Shown: positions 32,032-40,533, counted from the stretch's first letter. The stretch is DNA of 64,000 nucleotides from Streptomyces sp. Ag109_O5-1 (GCF_003814875.1 NZ_RKQF01000001.1:310001-374000), one strand, 5' to 3'. The notes: generated by a model from the letters alone, not told the origin. Program-made: numbers and translations.

Positions 32032-33260
32032 CCGTCACCGACCGCATCGCCCTCGACCCGTTCGGCTCCGACATCCCGGCGGAGAGCGCGCGGTTACGCG
32101 CCCTCGGCCCCGTCGTGCCCGTCGAACTGCCCGGCGGCATACCCGCCTGGGCGCCGACCGGTTACGACGTCCTCAAGGAGCTCATTCTCGATCCTCAAGT
32201 GAGCAAGGACCCGCGCCGGCACTGGCGGTTGTGGCCTCAGATCGGCGAACACCCCTCCTGGGGCTGGGTGCTGAGCTGGATCGGCGTGGTGAACATGCTC
32301 TCCGCGTACGGCCCCGACCACACCCGGCTGCGCAAGCTGGTGGCGCCGAGCTTCACGCACCGCCGTACCGAGGCGATGCTGCCGCGGGTCACGGCGATCG
32401 CCGGGGAGCTGCTCGACGCCGTGGCGGCCGCGGGGGCCGACGGCTCGGTGGTGGACCTGCGGGCCGGGCTGGCACAGCCGCTGCCCATGCGGATGATCTG
32501 CGAACTGTTCGGTGTGCCCGAGGAGATGCGGGCGGACACCGCCGAGCTGATCGCGGCCATCATGGACACCTCCGACCCGACCCCGGAGCACGCCGCGTTC
32601 GTGCAGGAGCGGATCGGCACGGTCCTCGGCGGGCTGATCGCGTACAAGGTGGAGCACCCGGGCGACGACATGACCACGGAACTGATCCGGGTCCGTGACG
32701 AGGACGGCGACCGGCTCAGCGACGAAGAGCTGCTCTACACACTGCTGTTGGTGATCGGCGCCGGTTTCGAGACCACGGTCAACCTGATCGGCAACGCGGT
32801 GGTGGCCCTGCTGACGCATCCGGTGCAGCTGGCGGCGGTGCGCTCCGGGACGATCGGCTGGGACACGGTGATCGACGAGACGCTGCGGGTCCATCCGTCG
32901 ATCGCCTCGCTGCCGCTGCGGTTCGCGGTGAACGACCTGAAGGTCGGGGGCGTGACCATTCCGGCCGGGGACGCGATCATCACCACGTTCGCGGCGGCGG
33001 GTGTGGATCCGGAGCGCTACGGGCCGGACGCGGGCGCGTTCGACGCGGCGCGCGGGGCCGACGACCATCTCGCGTTCGGGATCGGGGTGCACCGCTGCAT
33101 CGGCGCCCCGCTGGCCCGGGCGGAGGCGCTGGCCGCACTGCCCGCGCTGTTCGAACGCTTCCCCGGGCTGCGGCTCGCGGTCGGCGAGAAGGAACTGCGC
33201 CAGGTGCCGTCGTTCATCGCCATCGGCTGGCAGGAGATCCCGGTGCTGCTCGGGAGCTGA
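32028..33260 (+). CDS. conservon cytochrome P450, CYP154-like
   Basis: A 410-residue P450 with all signatures: I-helix VIGAGFETTVNLIGNAVVAL, ExxR in IDETLRVHP, and heme-binding loop HLAFGIGVHRCIGAPLARAE. Start GTG 32028 overlaps the stop of the CYP157-like gene. CYP154 enzymes hydroxylate a range of small hydrophobic molecules, and CYP157/CYP154 pairs are typical of Streptomyces conservons. No ferredoxin gene is adjacent, so redox partners must come from elsewhere. A long hairpin terminator follows. Confidence 0.9.
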   Translation: MTVTDRIALDPFGSDIPAESARLRALGPVVPVELPGGIPAWAPTGYDVLKELILDPQVSKDPRRHWRLWPQIGEHPSWGWVLSWIGVVNMLSAYGPDHTRLRKLVAPSFTHRRTEAMLPRVTAIAGELLDAVAAAGADGSVVDLRAGLAQPLPMRMICELFGVPEEMRADTAELIAAIMDTSDPTPEHAAFVQERIGTVLGGLIAYKVEHPGDDMTTELIRVRDEDGDRLSDEELLYTLLLVIGAGFETTVNLIGNAVVALLTHPVQLAAVRSGTIGWDTVIDETLRVHPSIASLPLRFAVNDLKVGGVTIPAGDAIITTFAAAGVDPERYGPDAGAFDAARGADDHLAFGIGVHRCIGAPLARAEALAALPALFERFPGLRLAVGEKELRQVPSFIAIGWQEIPVLLGS

Positions 33261-33270
33261 GGGTGCTGGG

Positions 33271-33316
33271 TCGCGGGGGCGGCGACCGGTCCCCCGTTCC
33301 GGTCGTGCCCCCGCGA
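33271..33316 (+). terminator. terminator of the conservon operon
   Basis: A long imperfect hairpin just after the last P450: arms TCGCGGGGGC / GCCCCCGCGA, then a further 7-8 paired bases (CGACCGG / CCGGTCG) around a small bulge and a 9-base loop. Its position and stability fit operon termination. Confidence 0.7.
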
Positions 33317-33384
33317 AACGTGAACTTACGTGCGGATCCGGCCGTTGGGTATCGCGCCGATGCCCGTTCTGGTACGCGAAGGAC

Positions 33385-34914
33385 TCACCCGTGCACAGGT
33401 GAGTCCGGTTGGCCCGGATTCGGCCGGAGCAGGACGGGTGCGGCGAGGTCCCCGAGGACGAGGTGGGCCAGGACGACCTCGTACAGGTCGGTGCCGGCGG
33501 CCAGCAGTTGACGCTCCAGGACGGGTTCGGCGCCCCGTACGTGTTCGCGGACGGTCTGGGCGTGCACGCCCAGGTCCAGGGCGGCGCGTTCGGAGTTGCC
33601 GCCGGCGGCGATCCAGGCGCGCAGAGTGCCGCGCAGGTCCCGGCCGTCCCGCGTCAGACGGTCCAGGAGGTCATGCGCCCACGCACGCAGCGCGGGCCCT
33701 GCCAGCAGGTCGGCCAGCCGTACTCCGGACACCTGTGGTGCCCTGACGGTGAGGTCTTCCGTCCGGGCCGCCTGGGTGTTGAGGGCGAGATGGGCGGTGG
33801 CACGCACGGTGAGGTCGGAGAAGTCGGCGCCCAGCAGCGCCTCGACGCGGTCCATGCGGGCCCGGACGGTGTTGCGGCTGACGCCCAGGACCTTGGCCGC
33901 GCTGACGGCGGTGAACTCCAGGCCGAGTCGAGTGGTGGCGAGGAGTTCGGCCCGGATGTGGTGGGGCAGGGTGTCGAGCGGCCGCAGCACGGCGGTGGAC
34001 CAGGAGTGCAGCGCGGCGGGGTCCATCAGCCGTTCCGGGTGGGTGCGTTCGGCGTAGACGGCGGCCTGGTCGGAGCGGAAGTGGGCGACGGCGAGGGCGC
34101 TGACGGCCTGGCCGTAGGCGGTGGCGGTGCGGGCGAGGCTCTGCTGGACGCTGCCGCCGAGGAAGGTGCCGGGGCGGCCGTCGACGAGCGAGCGCAGCCA
34201 CTCGCCCGCCTTGGGCGCGGGGCTGACGACGATGACATGGCCGTCCATCGCGGGGCAGCGCACGACCAGGGCCTGACCGCGGGTGATGTCGAGGCAGTCC
34301 TCGGCGAGCCCGTCGCGTTCCGCCGGGTCCCCCTCGACGATGTACACGGACGCGCTGTCGGTGTCGAGGAGACCGGGCCACAGGCCGGCGGCGACCCGGC
34401 GGGCGGAGACGGTGTCCTCCACCATCAGCAGTTGCAGGATGGCCAGGCGCAGATCGGCGGTGGCGCGCCGGAGCCGGTGTCCCGCGGCGGTCAGCTCCCT
34501 TTCCCGCAGGAGGAGTTCGACGACTCCGGCGGTGTGGGTGACGATCTCGGCGGCGCGCCGGTCGAAGGGGGCCGCGCGGGCGACGGCGAGCAGTCCGGCG
34601 GCCGCCGGGCGCGGGTCGGGGGCCCGTACGGCGACCAGGCGGAGGTGACGGTCGCCGTCCTGGACGGCGGCGGCGGAGATCCGTCCGGCGACCACGTCGG
34701 CCACGAGGCCGTCGTCGAGGGGGATCGGGTCGCCGGCGAGCAGGGTGCCGTCGCCGTCCTGGAGGCGGACGGACGCCTGCACGGCTCGGGCGAGCCAGGC
34801 GGCGACCCGACGCGGGTCGCGGGCGCCGGGCCGCAGATGATCGAGAAGTTGCGCGGCCCAGGTGTCGCCGTCGGGTGTCGGGGGGTGCGGGCCCTCGCCG
34901 GCTCGGCCTGCCAT
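33385..34914 (-). CDS. PucR/CdaR-type transcriptional regulator with two helix-turn-helix segments
   Basis: A 509-residue protein. The N-terminal ~300 residues form a sensory region without a recognisable ligand motif. A first HTH lies near 335-365 (VSAAKVLGVSRNTVRARMDR). The C-terminal PucR-type HTH is near 440-475 (LRAWIAAGGNSERAALDLGV, then HAQTVREHV). Such regulators usually sense purine or other nitrogen catabolites or sugar acids. No metabolic partner lies next to it: the conservon ends on one side and a TnpB element starts on the other. The duplicated HTH is somewhat unusual. Confidence 0.8.
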   Translation of the reverse strand: MAGRAGEGPHPPTPDGDTWAAQLLDHLRPGARDPRRVAAWLARAVQASVRLQDGDGTLLAGDPIPLDDGLVADVVAGRISAAAVQDGDRHLRLVAVRAPDPRPAAAGLLAVARAAPFDRRAAEIVTHTAGVVELLLRERELTAAGHRLRRATADLRLAILQLLMVEDTVSARRVAAGLWPGLLDTDSASVYIVEGDPAERDGLAEDCLDITRGQALVVRCPAMDGHVIVVSPAPKAGEWLRSLVDGRPGTFLGGSVQQSLARTATAYGQAVSALAVAHFRSDQAAVYAERTHPERLMDPAALHSWSTAVLRPLDTLPHHIRAELLATTRLGLEFTAVSAAKVLGVSRNTVRARMDRVEALLGADFSDLTVRATAHLALNTQAARTEDLTVRAPQVSGVRLADLLAGPALRAWAHDLLDRLTRDGRDLRGTLRAWIAAGGNSERAALDLGVHAQTVREHVRGAEPVLERQLLAAGTDLYEVVLAHLVLGDLAAPVLLRPNPGQPDSPVHG

Positions 34915-34966
34915 GTCGCCGTGCTCCTCGTCCCTCGCTTCGGCCTCGGTCTACGGACGTTACCCG

Positions 34967-35110
34967 TTGACTTCCTCCTCCTCCTGAAGGAGGGGGATTC
35001 CTACGGCTCGCGCCGTGGGGTTTTCTGCTTCACAGCCGACTGCCCGCCCGGAGTACTCCGTTGAGGTCTCACGCCAGCTCCACAGACAGACGCCGTCAGC
35101 CCGACGGCCA
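34967..35110 (-). ncRNA. probable TnpB guide RNA (omega/reRNA) scaffold and element right end
   Basis: Downstream of, and overlapping the last codons of, tnpB on the reverse strand, the sequence contains GGCGCGAGCCGTAGGAATCC, then a hairpin (CCTCC-TTCA-GGAGG), then GAGGAGGAAGTCAA. It ends at 34967. This matches the usual right-end/omega-RNA 3' architecture of IS605-type TnpB elements, where the hairpin and a short ...TCAA-like tail abut the guide. The guide would be the flanking DNA starting CGGGTAACGTCCGTAG. The upstream limit at 35110 is only an estimate. Confidence 0.45.
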
Positions 35111-36194
35111 GAATGTTCTTCGCCGCGTTCACGTCCCGGTCGTGGATCGTCCCGCAGTCGCACGTCCACTCACGGACGTGCAGCGGCATCTTGTCCTGCA
35201 AGGTGCCGCAGACGGAGCACAGCTTGGAGGACGGGAACCATCGGTCGATCGCGATCACTTCGCGGCCGTACCACTGAGCCTTGTACTCCAGCATGCTCCG
35301 GAAATCCGACCAGGCCGCGTCGCTGATGGCGCGGGCCAGGCTGCCGTTCTTCACCATGTTCCGAACGGCGAGGTCCTCGATCACGATCGTTTGGTTTTCA
35401 CGAACGAGACGAGTGGTGAGTTTGTGCAGGTGGTCGCGCCTGCGGTCGGTGATGCGGGCGTAGACCCTGGCCACCGTCCGGCGCGCCTTGGCCCGGTTCG
35501 CTCCGTCACCCCTGGCCTTGCGGGCAAGCCGGCGCTGCGCCTTGGCAAGGCGGGCTCGGTCGCGCCGCTCGTGCCGGGGGTTGGAGACCTTCTCCCCGGT
35601 GGAGAGGGTCAGCAGGTGGCCGAGGCCGACGTCGACACCGACGGCCGCGTCTGCGGGTGCAAGCGGCTGGACGGACGGGTCCTCACACAGCAGGGACACG
35701 TACCAGCGTCCGGCCGCGTCCTGCGACACCGTCACGGTGGACGGCGACGCCCCCTCGGGCAGTGGACGGGACCACACGATGTCGAGCGGCTCCGCCGTCT
35801 TCGCCAGGGTCAGCCTGCCGTCCCGGAACCGGAACGCGCTGGTGGTGTACTCCGCCGACTTCCGCGACTTCTTCCGCGACTTGAAACGCGGGTACTTCGC
35901 CCGCTTGCCGAAGAAGTTCGCGAACGCCGTCTGGAGGTGCCGCAGGGCCTGCTGGAGCGGGACGGCGGAGACCTCGTTGAGGTACGCGAGTTCCTCGGTC
36001 TTCTTCCAGGCCGTCAGCATCGCCGACGTCTGGTTGTAGTTCACCCGCTCCTGCCTCGTCCACGCTTCCGTGCGCGCCGCAAGGGCCAGGTTGTAGACCT
36101 TCCGCACACATCCGAACGTGCGCGACAGCTCGGCTGCCTGCGCGTCAGTCGGATAGAAGCGGTACTTGAACGCCCGCTTCACGTGAGTGGTCAT
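35001..36194 (-). CDS. tnpB: TnpB RNA-guided nuclease (IS200/IS605 family, IS1341-type)
   Basis: A 397-residue protein. The N-terminal helical domain contains YRFYPTDAQAAELSRTFGCV. RuvC residues are D188 (GVDVGLGH), E273 (VIEDLAVRNM) and D354 (HDRDVNAAKNIL). The zinc ribbon uses C326, C329, C345 and C347. All catalytic residues are intact, so nuclease activity is plausible. No tnpA transposase is present, making this a solitary IS1341-type element that needs TnpA in trans to move. Hairpin ends flank it. Confidence 0.92.
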   Translation of the reverse strand: MTTHVKRAFKYRFYPTDAQAAELSRTFGCVRKVYNLALAARTEAWTRQERVNYNQTSAMLTAWKKTEELAYLNEVSAVPLQQALRHLQTAFANFFGKRAKYPRFKSRKKSRKSAEYTTSAFRFRDGRLTLAKTAEPLDIVWSRPLPEGASPSTVTVSQDAAGRWYVSLLCEDPSVQPLAPADAAVGVDVGLGHLLTLSTGEKVSNPRHERRDRARLAKAQRRLARKARGDGANRAKARRTVARVYARITDRRRDHLHKLTTRLVRENQTIVIEDLAVRNMVKNGSLARAISDAAWSDFRSMLEYKAQWYGREVIAIDRWFPSSKLCSVCGTLQDKMPLHVREWTCDCGTIHDRDVNAAKNILAVGLTASVCGAGVRPQRSTPGGQSAVKQKTPRREP

Positions 36195-36286
36195 GGCTCA
36201 CAAATTATCACGTCAGCTTGTGACCATCTGCCGGTTCGTGGGAACGGACGCCGGTCCGCCCTGGCGGCGAACCGGCTTTCTCTGCC

Positions 36287-36331
36287 CTGCTCCGCAGGAG
36301 CTTCGTTTCCTCCCCGGCCTGAAGGCCGGGG
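36287..36331 (-). repeat. hairpin pair at the 5' side of tnpB (left end or second right-end-like element)
   Basis: A perfect 8-bp stem CCCCGGCC-TGAA-GGCCGGGG (36312-36331), next to a smaller GCTCC/GGAGC dyad (36287-36302). Read on the tnpB strand it gives GATACCCCGGCC-TTCA-GGCCGGGGAGGAAACGAA. This has the same polarity and framing sequence as the right-end hairpin, GAATCCCCCTCC-TTCA-GGAGGAGGAGGAAGTCAA. It may be the left end or a relic right end of another element. Confidence 0.55.
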
Positions 36332-36578
36332 TATCCACGAAGGAACGCCCCGATGAACCCGGCCCGGTCCCGGTCACCGCCCGCCGGGTACGACTCCGCC
36401 GGCGGCCCACGGGGGACGGACCGCCGGCGGAGAACGCCTCACCCGGAGCCGGGGGGAGGGCCCCGGGTGGCTGGATGATCGGGTGCCCCGGAATCCGACA
36501 GGTATGCACACGGATTTCGAAGACGTCGGCATCTACGGATCCCTCCTCCTCCGGAAACCGCTGACCTGGGCGAACGCT

Positions 36579-36752
36579 CCCGGATCACGAGGCAGCCGCC
36601 TTCGGCGAACGCACCCGAGTCGGGGGCTGCCGGCTTCGGCGAAGACACCCGGATCCACGGGCCGCCGCCATCCGTGCGGACACCCGGATCCACGGGCGGC
36701 CGCCTTGGGGGAACGCGCCCGGATCACAGGGCTGCCGGCGTGCGGTGGCCGC
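36579..36752 (+). repeat. degenerate 35-bp tandem repeat, five units
   Basis: Units start at 36579, 36614, 36648, 36683 and 36718, each opening CCCGGATC or a close variant (CCCGAGTC in the second) and continuing with CACGG-GCCGCC-TTCGGCGAAC-type sequence. Unit lengths are 35, 34, 35, 35 and about 35. The region lies in a 736-bp gene-free stretch between tnpB and the YciO gene. No convincing coding frame is present. Confidence 0.7.
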
Positions 36753-36929
36753 GCGCGGCTTCGGGGGCTGCCGGCCTGGGGCGACGCGCATGGCCGGGAC
36801 CGTCGGCCTGGGCGGGTCGCCGGCCGCGCCGGATTCCGGGCGAGGCCGGTCCCGGCGGGCCGGGCGGGTGGGGCGGTGCGCGTGCGGGGCCTGAGTGGCA
36901 CACGCGCCGGTACGGCATAAGCTCGGCGG

Positions 36930-37550
36930 ATGGCGAAGTACTTCGATGTGCACCCCGACAACCCGCAGCCGCGCAGCATCTCCCAGATCGCCGACTCGGT
37001 GCGGTCGGGGTCCCTCATCGCATACCCGACCGACTCCTGCTACGCGCTGGGCTGCCAGCTCGGCAGCCGGGACGGCATCGACCGGATCCGCAGTATCCGG
37101 CACCTGGACGACCGGCACCACTTCACGCTGATGTGCCGGGACTTCGCGCAGCTCGGCCAGTTCGTGCGCGTCGACAACGACGTGTTCCGGGCCGTGAAGG
37201 CGTCCACCCCCGGCAGCTACACCTTCATCCTCCCGGCGACCCGCGAGGTGCCGCGCAAGCTGCTGCACCCGAAGAAGAAGACCGTCGGTGTCCGCATCCC
37301 CGACCATGTGGTCACCCAGGCGCTGCTGGCGGAGCTGGGTGAGCCGCTGCTGTCCAGCACCCTGCTGCTGCCGGACGAGAAGGAGCCGCTGACCCTGGGC
37401 TGGGAGATCAAGGACCGCCTCGACCATCAGGTGGACGCGGTGGTCGACTCCGGGGAGTGCGGCACCGAGCCGACCACGGTCATCGACTTCTCCAGCGGCG
37501 AGGCGGAGATCGTCCGCCGGGGCGCGGGCGACACCACGCGCTTCGAGTGA
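36930..37550 (+). CDS. YciO/YrdC/Sua5-family RNA-binding protein (threonylcarbamoyl-AMP synthase-like)
   Basis: A 206-residue single-domain protein. The family motif GSLIAYPTDSCYALGCQLG opens the fold, followed by the RSIRHLDDRHHFTLMCRD region, and the final block ECGTEPTTVIDFSSGEAEIV is typical. Length equals the short YciO subfamily, which lacks the C-terminal Sua5 domain. YrdC/Sua5 proteins make threonylcarbamoyl-AMP for tRNA t6A; the role of YciO is less certain. It stands alone with no tRNA-modification genes nearby. Confidence 0.85.
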   Translation: MAKYFDVHPDNPQPRSISQIADSVRSGSLIAYPTDSCYALGCQLGSRDGIDRIRSIRHLDDRHHFTLMCRDFAQLGQFVRVDNDVFRAVKASTPGSYTFILPATREVPRKLLHPKKKTVGVRIPDHVVTQALLAELGEPLLSSTLLLPDEKEPLTLGWEIKDRLDHQVDAVVDSGECGTEPTTVIDFSSGEAEIVRRGAGDTTRFE

Positions 37551-37665
37551 CCACTTTCAGCTCCCCCGAAGCGGCTCTCCCGGCCTTGCGTGCCACGATG
37601 ATCAGGACATGCCGCGCCGGGTGTCCCCCACCCCGACGCCGACTCCACAGAGAGGCACTTGCGCC

Positions 37666-38421
37666 ATGACCGCCGTACAGGGAACCGACGTCGACATCAC
37701 CACCGAGGACGGTGTCGCCGACGCCTACCTGGCCCGTCCCGATGACGGACTCCCCCACCCGGGCGTTCTCTTCTACCAGGATGCCTTCGGGATCCGCCCG
37801 CACCTGAAGTCGATGGCGGACCGGCTCGCCGGCGAGGGCTACACGGTGCTCGTCCCGAACGTCTTCTACCGCAACGGCCGCACGCCGGTCATCGACCTCC
37901 CCGAGTTCATCGACCCCTCCGTGGACCCGACGATCTGGCAGCGCATCTTCCCGATCATGATGTCGCTGACGCCGGAACTCAGCGACCGGGACTCGGCCGG
38001 CTACCTGGACTGGCTGGCCGAGAGCCCGCTGGTGGCCGACGGGCCGGTCGCGATCACCGGTTACTGCATGGGCGCCCGGCTCGCCATGCGGACCGCGGCC
38101 GCGTTCCCGGACCGGGTCGCGGCGGCGGGCGGCTTCCACGGCGGCCGGATGGTCACCGACGACGCGGACAGCCCGCACCTGCTGGCCGACCGCGTCACCG
38201 CCGAGCTGTACTTCGGCTTCGCGGACCAGGACCAGTCGATGACCGAGGAGCAGATCCACACCTTCCAGGAGGCGCTCGACGCCGCCGGGGTCCGCAACAC
38301 GTGCGAGATCTACCGGGGCGCGGAGCACGGCTACACCCAGGCCGACACCCCGTCGTACTCCGCCGAGGCCGCCGAGCGGCACTGGGACGCCCTGCTCGGC
38401 CTGCTGAAGCGCACGTTCTGA
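37666..38421 (+). CDS. dienelactone hydrolase family protein
   Basis: A 251-residue alpha/beta hydrolase starting MTAVQGTDVDITTEDGVADA at ATG 37666. The nucleophile is a cysteine in ITGYCMGARL; the aspartate is in YFGFADQDQSM and the histidine in AEHGYT, the Cys-Asp-His triad of dienelactone hydrolases. The FYQDAFGIRPHLKSMADRLA block is also typical. Family members hydrolyse dienelactones in aromatic degradation or act as general esterases; no aromatic-pathway genes are adjacent. Confidence 0.87.
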   Translation: MTAVQGTDVDITTEDGVADAYLARPDDGLPHPGVLFYQDAFGIRPHLKSMADRLAGEGYTVLVPNVFYRNGRTPVIDLPEFIDPSVDPTIWQRIFPIMMSLTPELSDRDSAGYLDWLAESPLVADGPVAITGYCMGARLAMRTAAAFPDRVAAAGGFHGGRMVTDDADSPHLLADRVTAELYFGFADQDQSMTEEQIHTFQEALDAAGVRNTCEIYRGAEHGYTQADTPSYSAEAAERHWDALLGLLKRTF

Positions 38422-38487
38422 GCCGATCGCGTCCGCGTCGCGGGGCCCTCGCCGACCGGCGGGGGCCCCTTCCTTTCGTCCCGCGCA

Positions 38488-38548
38488 TTGACATGCACCC
38501 GCCCCGCCGCCACGCTGAGAGCGCTCTCAGAATTGGTCCGGACCAATT
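38488..38548 (+). promoter_or_regulatory. promoter region with two abutting perfect palindromes (LacI-type and DasR-like) before GH64
   Basis: A TTGACA -35 element (38488-38493) is followed by CTGAGAGCGCTCTCAG (38515-38530, perfect 16-bp palindrome), immediately joined to AATTGGTCCGGACCAATT (38531-38548, perfect 18-bp palindrome). The first has the GAGCGCTC core of CebR/BglR-type LacI operators. The second resembles a DasR responsive element (TGGTCTAGACCA) with a CG centre. The GH64 start codon lies 36 bases further on, so both sites could repress it. Confidence 0.7.
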
Positions 38549-38583
38549 TCCGTACCAACCCCGACCCCACACGGAGGTGGAGA

Positions 38584-39783
38584 GTGCGCACAGGAACCGC
38601 ACGCCGGACGCTGCCCCTGGCGGCCACGGCGGCACTGATCGGCGGGGCGCTCGCGCTGGGCACCCCGGCACCGGCCGGCGCGGCCGTACCGGACACGATC
38701 CCGTTGAAGATCTCCAACAACTCCGGCCGCAGCGACCAGGTCTACATCTACGATCTCGGCACCCAGCTCTCCTCGGGGAAGCAGGGCTATGCCGACGCGA
38801 ACGGCACCTTCCATGCCTGGCCGGCCGGCGGCAACCCGCCGACCCCGGCGCCGGACGCCTCGATCACCGGCCCGGCGGCGGGCCAGTCGACGACGATCCG
38901 GATCCCGAAGTTCTCCGGCCGGATCTACTTCTCCTACGGCCAGAAGCTCGACTTCAGGCTGACCACCGGCGGTCTGGTGCAGCCCGCCGTGCAGAACCCG
39001 ACCGACCCCAACCGCAACATCCTCTTCAACTGGTCCGAGTACACGCTGAACGACTCGGGGCTGTGGATCAACAGCACCCAGGTGGACATGTTCTCGGTGC
39101 CCTACGCGGTCGGGGTGAAGCGCTCCGACGGCAGCACGGCCAGCACCGGGCACCTCAAGTCGGGCGGCTACAACGGGTTCTTCAGCGCCCTGCGCGGACA
39201 GCCCGGCGGCTGGGCCAACCTGATCCAGACCAGGTCCGACGGCGCCGTGCTCCGCGCGCTCTCCCCGCTGTACGGCGTGGAGACGGGGGCGCTTGCGTCG
39301 ACCGTGATGGACGACTACGTCAACCGGGTCTGGTCGAAGTACTCGTCGTCGACGCTGACCGTCACCCCGTTCGCCGACCAGCCCAACACCAAGTACTACG
39401 GCCGGGTCTCGGGGAACGTCATGAACTTCACCAACTCCTCCGGGGCGGTGGTGACCAGCTTCCAGAAGCCGGACGCGAGCAGCATCTTCGGCTGCCACAA
39501 CCTGCTCGACGCGCCCAACGACCAGGTGCGCGGCCCGATCTCCCGCACCCTGTGCGCGGGCTTCAACCGGTCGACGCTGCTGACCAGTTCGAGCCAGCCG
39601 GACACCAACACGGCCGACTTCTACCAGGACGTGGTCACCAACCACTACGCGCGCAAGATCCACGCACAGATGGCCGACGGCAAGGCGTACGCCTTCGCCT
39701 TCGACGACGTCGGCAACCAGGAGTCCCTGGTCAACGACGGCAACCCGCAGCAGGCGTACCTCACCCTGGACCCGCTGAGCTGA
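38584..39783 (+). CDS. secreted GH64 beta-1,3-glucanase (laminaripentaose-producing type)
   Basis: A 399-residue exported protein starting at GTG 38584 behind ACGGAGGTGGAGA. The signal peptide ends near ...APAGA. The GH64 domain includes the catalytic glutamate in FNWSEYTLN and aspartate in NSTQVDMFSVP, spaced by 16 residues as in the characterised S. matensis enzyme. C-terminal blocks AGFNRSTLL and FAFDDVGNQESLV complete the thaumatin-like fold. It degrades fungal or algal beta-1,3-glucan outside the cell. Two operator-like palindromes precede it and a strong terminator follows. Confidence 0.92.
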   Translation: MRTGTARRTLPLAATAALIGGALALGTPAPAGAAVPDTIPLKISNNSGRSDQVYIYDLGTQLSSGKQGYADANGTFHAWPAGGNPPTPAPDASITGPAAGQSTTIRIPKFSGRIYFSYGQKLDFRLTTGGLVQPAVQNPTDPNRNILFNWSEYTLNDSGLWINSTQVDMFSVPYAVGVKRSDGSTASTGHLKSGGYNGFFSALRGQPGGWANLIQTRSDGAVLRALSPLYGVETGALASTVMDDYVNRVWSKYSSSTLTVTPFADQPNTKYYGRVSGNVMNFTNSSGAVVTSFQKPDASSIFGCHNLLDAPNDQVRGPISRTLCAGFNRSTLLTSSSQPDTNTADFYQDVVTNHYARKIHAQMADGKAYAFAFDDVGNQESLVNDGNPQQAYLTLDPLS

Positions 39784-39798
39784 CACCGGGGCAACGAA

Positions 39799-39831
39799 GC
39801 GGCCCGTGACCGGAATCCGGTCACGGGCCGC
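39799..39831. terminator. strong terminator after GH64
   Basis: A perfect 15-bp stem (GCGGCCCGTGACCGG and its complement) with a 3-base loop begins 16 bases after the GH64 stop. It also lies just past the stop of the minus-strand relic and can serve both directions. Confidence 0.85.
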
Positions 39832-39845
39832 TCGACTGTCTTACG

Positions 39846-39995
39846 TCAGCCGGTCGTCACGGCGGTGTCGTCGACGACGAAGCTGGTCTGGAGCGAGGAG
39901 TCCTCGATTGCCGGAGAACTTCAGGGTCACGGTGGAGCCCGCCACGAGGGAGGCGGGCGGGGTGTGCACGACCAGGTCGCCGCCAAGCACGGGGA
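39846..39995 (-). pseudogene. C-terminal relic of a secreted hydrolase (beta-sandwich tail)
   Basis: On the reverse strand one frame reads VVHTPPASLVAGSTVTLKFSG, and after a frame change the other continues EDSSLQTSFVVDDTAVTTG and stops at 39846. Together they form the end of a jelly-roll domain commonly appended to exported Streptomyces peptidases and glycosidases. No catalytic domain remains upstream. It is probably the last ~50 residues of a deleted gene, with one frameshift. Confidence 0.5.
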
Positions 39996-40089
39996 GGCCG
40001 GTCCAGTTTTGACACGCCCATGTCAGCCACGTCGAGCCCATTCGAGGGTTTTCCCTATGCAACGTGGGGCGGTTGGGCCGGTACGGCCT

Positions 40090-40533
40090 TCAGGAGGCGG
40101 GCGGGCGCACCATGAACACGTCCACCGGGTCCTCGGCCTCCACCATGAACCCGTGCCGCTCGTACAGCCGTCGGGCCGCGCTGCCCTGCAGGACGTTCAG
40201 CCGGACGCGGAGGCCGTCGCGGTCGCACCGCGCCAGCAGCTCGCGCAGCACGCCCGCGCCGATGCCGGCGCCCTGGAGGTCCGGGGCGAGATAGAAGTGT
40301 TCCAGCCAGTGAGCATCCTCGGCTGGCCGCAGCGCCACACAGCCGGCGAAGACACCGCCCACCTCGATCACCCGGGTATGGGAGGCGACGAACCCGTCGC
40401 GCAGCCGCTGCCGGACCCGCTGCGGGTCGTACCGCCCGAGCCGCTCCAGATCGCCCCGCAGGACGACGGCACGCAGTTCGGCCACCGCCTCGACGTCCGC
40501 GCCCGACGCCGGCCGTATCTCCCAGTCCGCCAT
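40090..40533 (-). CDS. GNAT-family N-acetyltransferase
   Basis: A 147-residue single GNAT domain. Motif A is HFYLAPDLQGAGIGAGVLRE, with QGAGIGAG as the acetyl-CoA loop. The end VLQGSAARRLYERHGFMVEA is the typical C-terminal helix-turn. The substrate is unknown. The start is uncertain between ATG 40533 and GTG 40542, since neither has a clear Shine-Dalgarno. Confidence 0.82.
   Translation of the reverse strand: MADWEIRPASGADVEAVAELRAVVLRGDLERLGRYDPQRVRQRLRDGFVASHTRVIEVGGVFAGCVALRPAEDAHWLEHFYLAPDLQGAGIGAGVLRELLARCDRDGLRVRLNVLQGSAARRLYERHGFMVEAEDPVDVFMVRPPAS

Noticed and set aside
36579..36752. CRISPR array
   Set aside because: The units are contiguous and degenerate with no unique spacers, so this is a simple tandem repeat; no cas genes are present.
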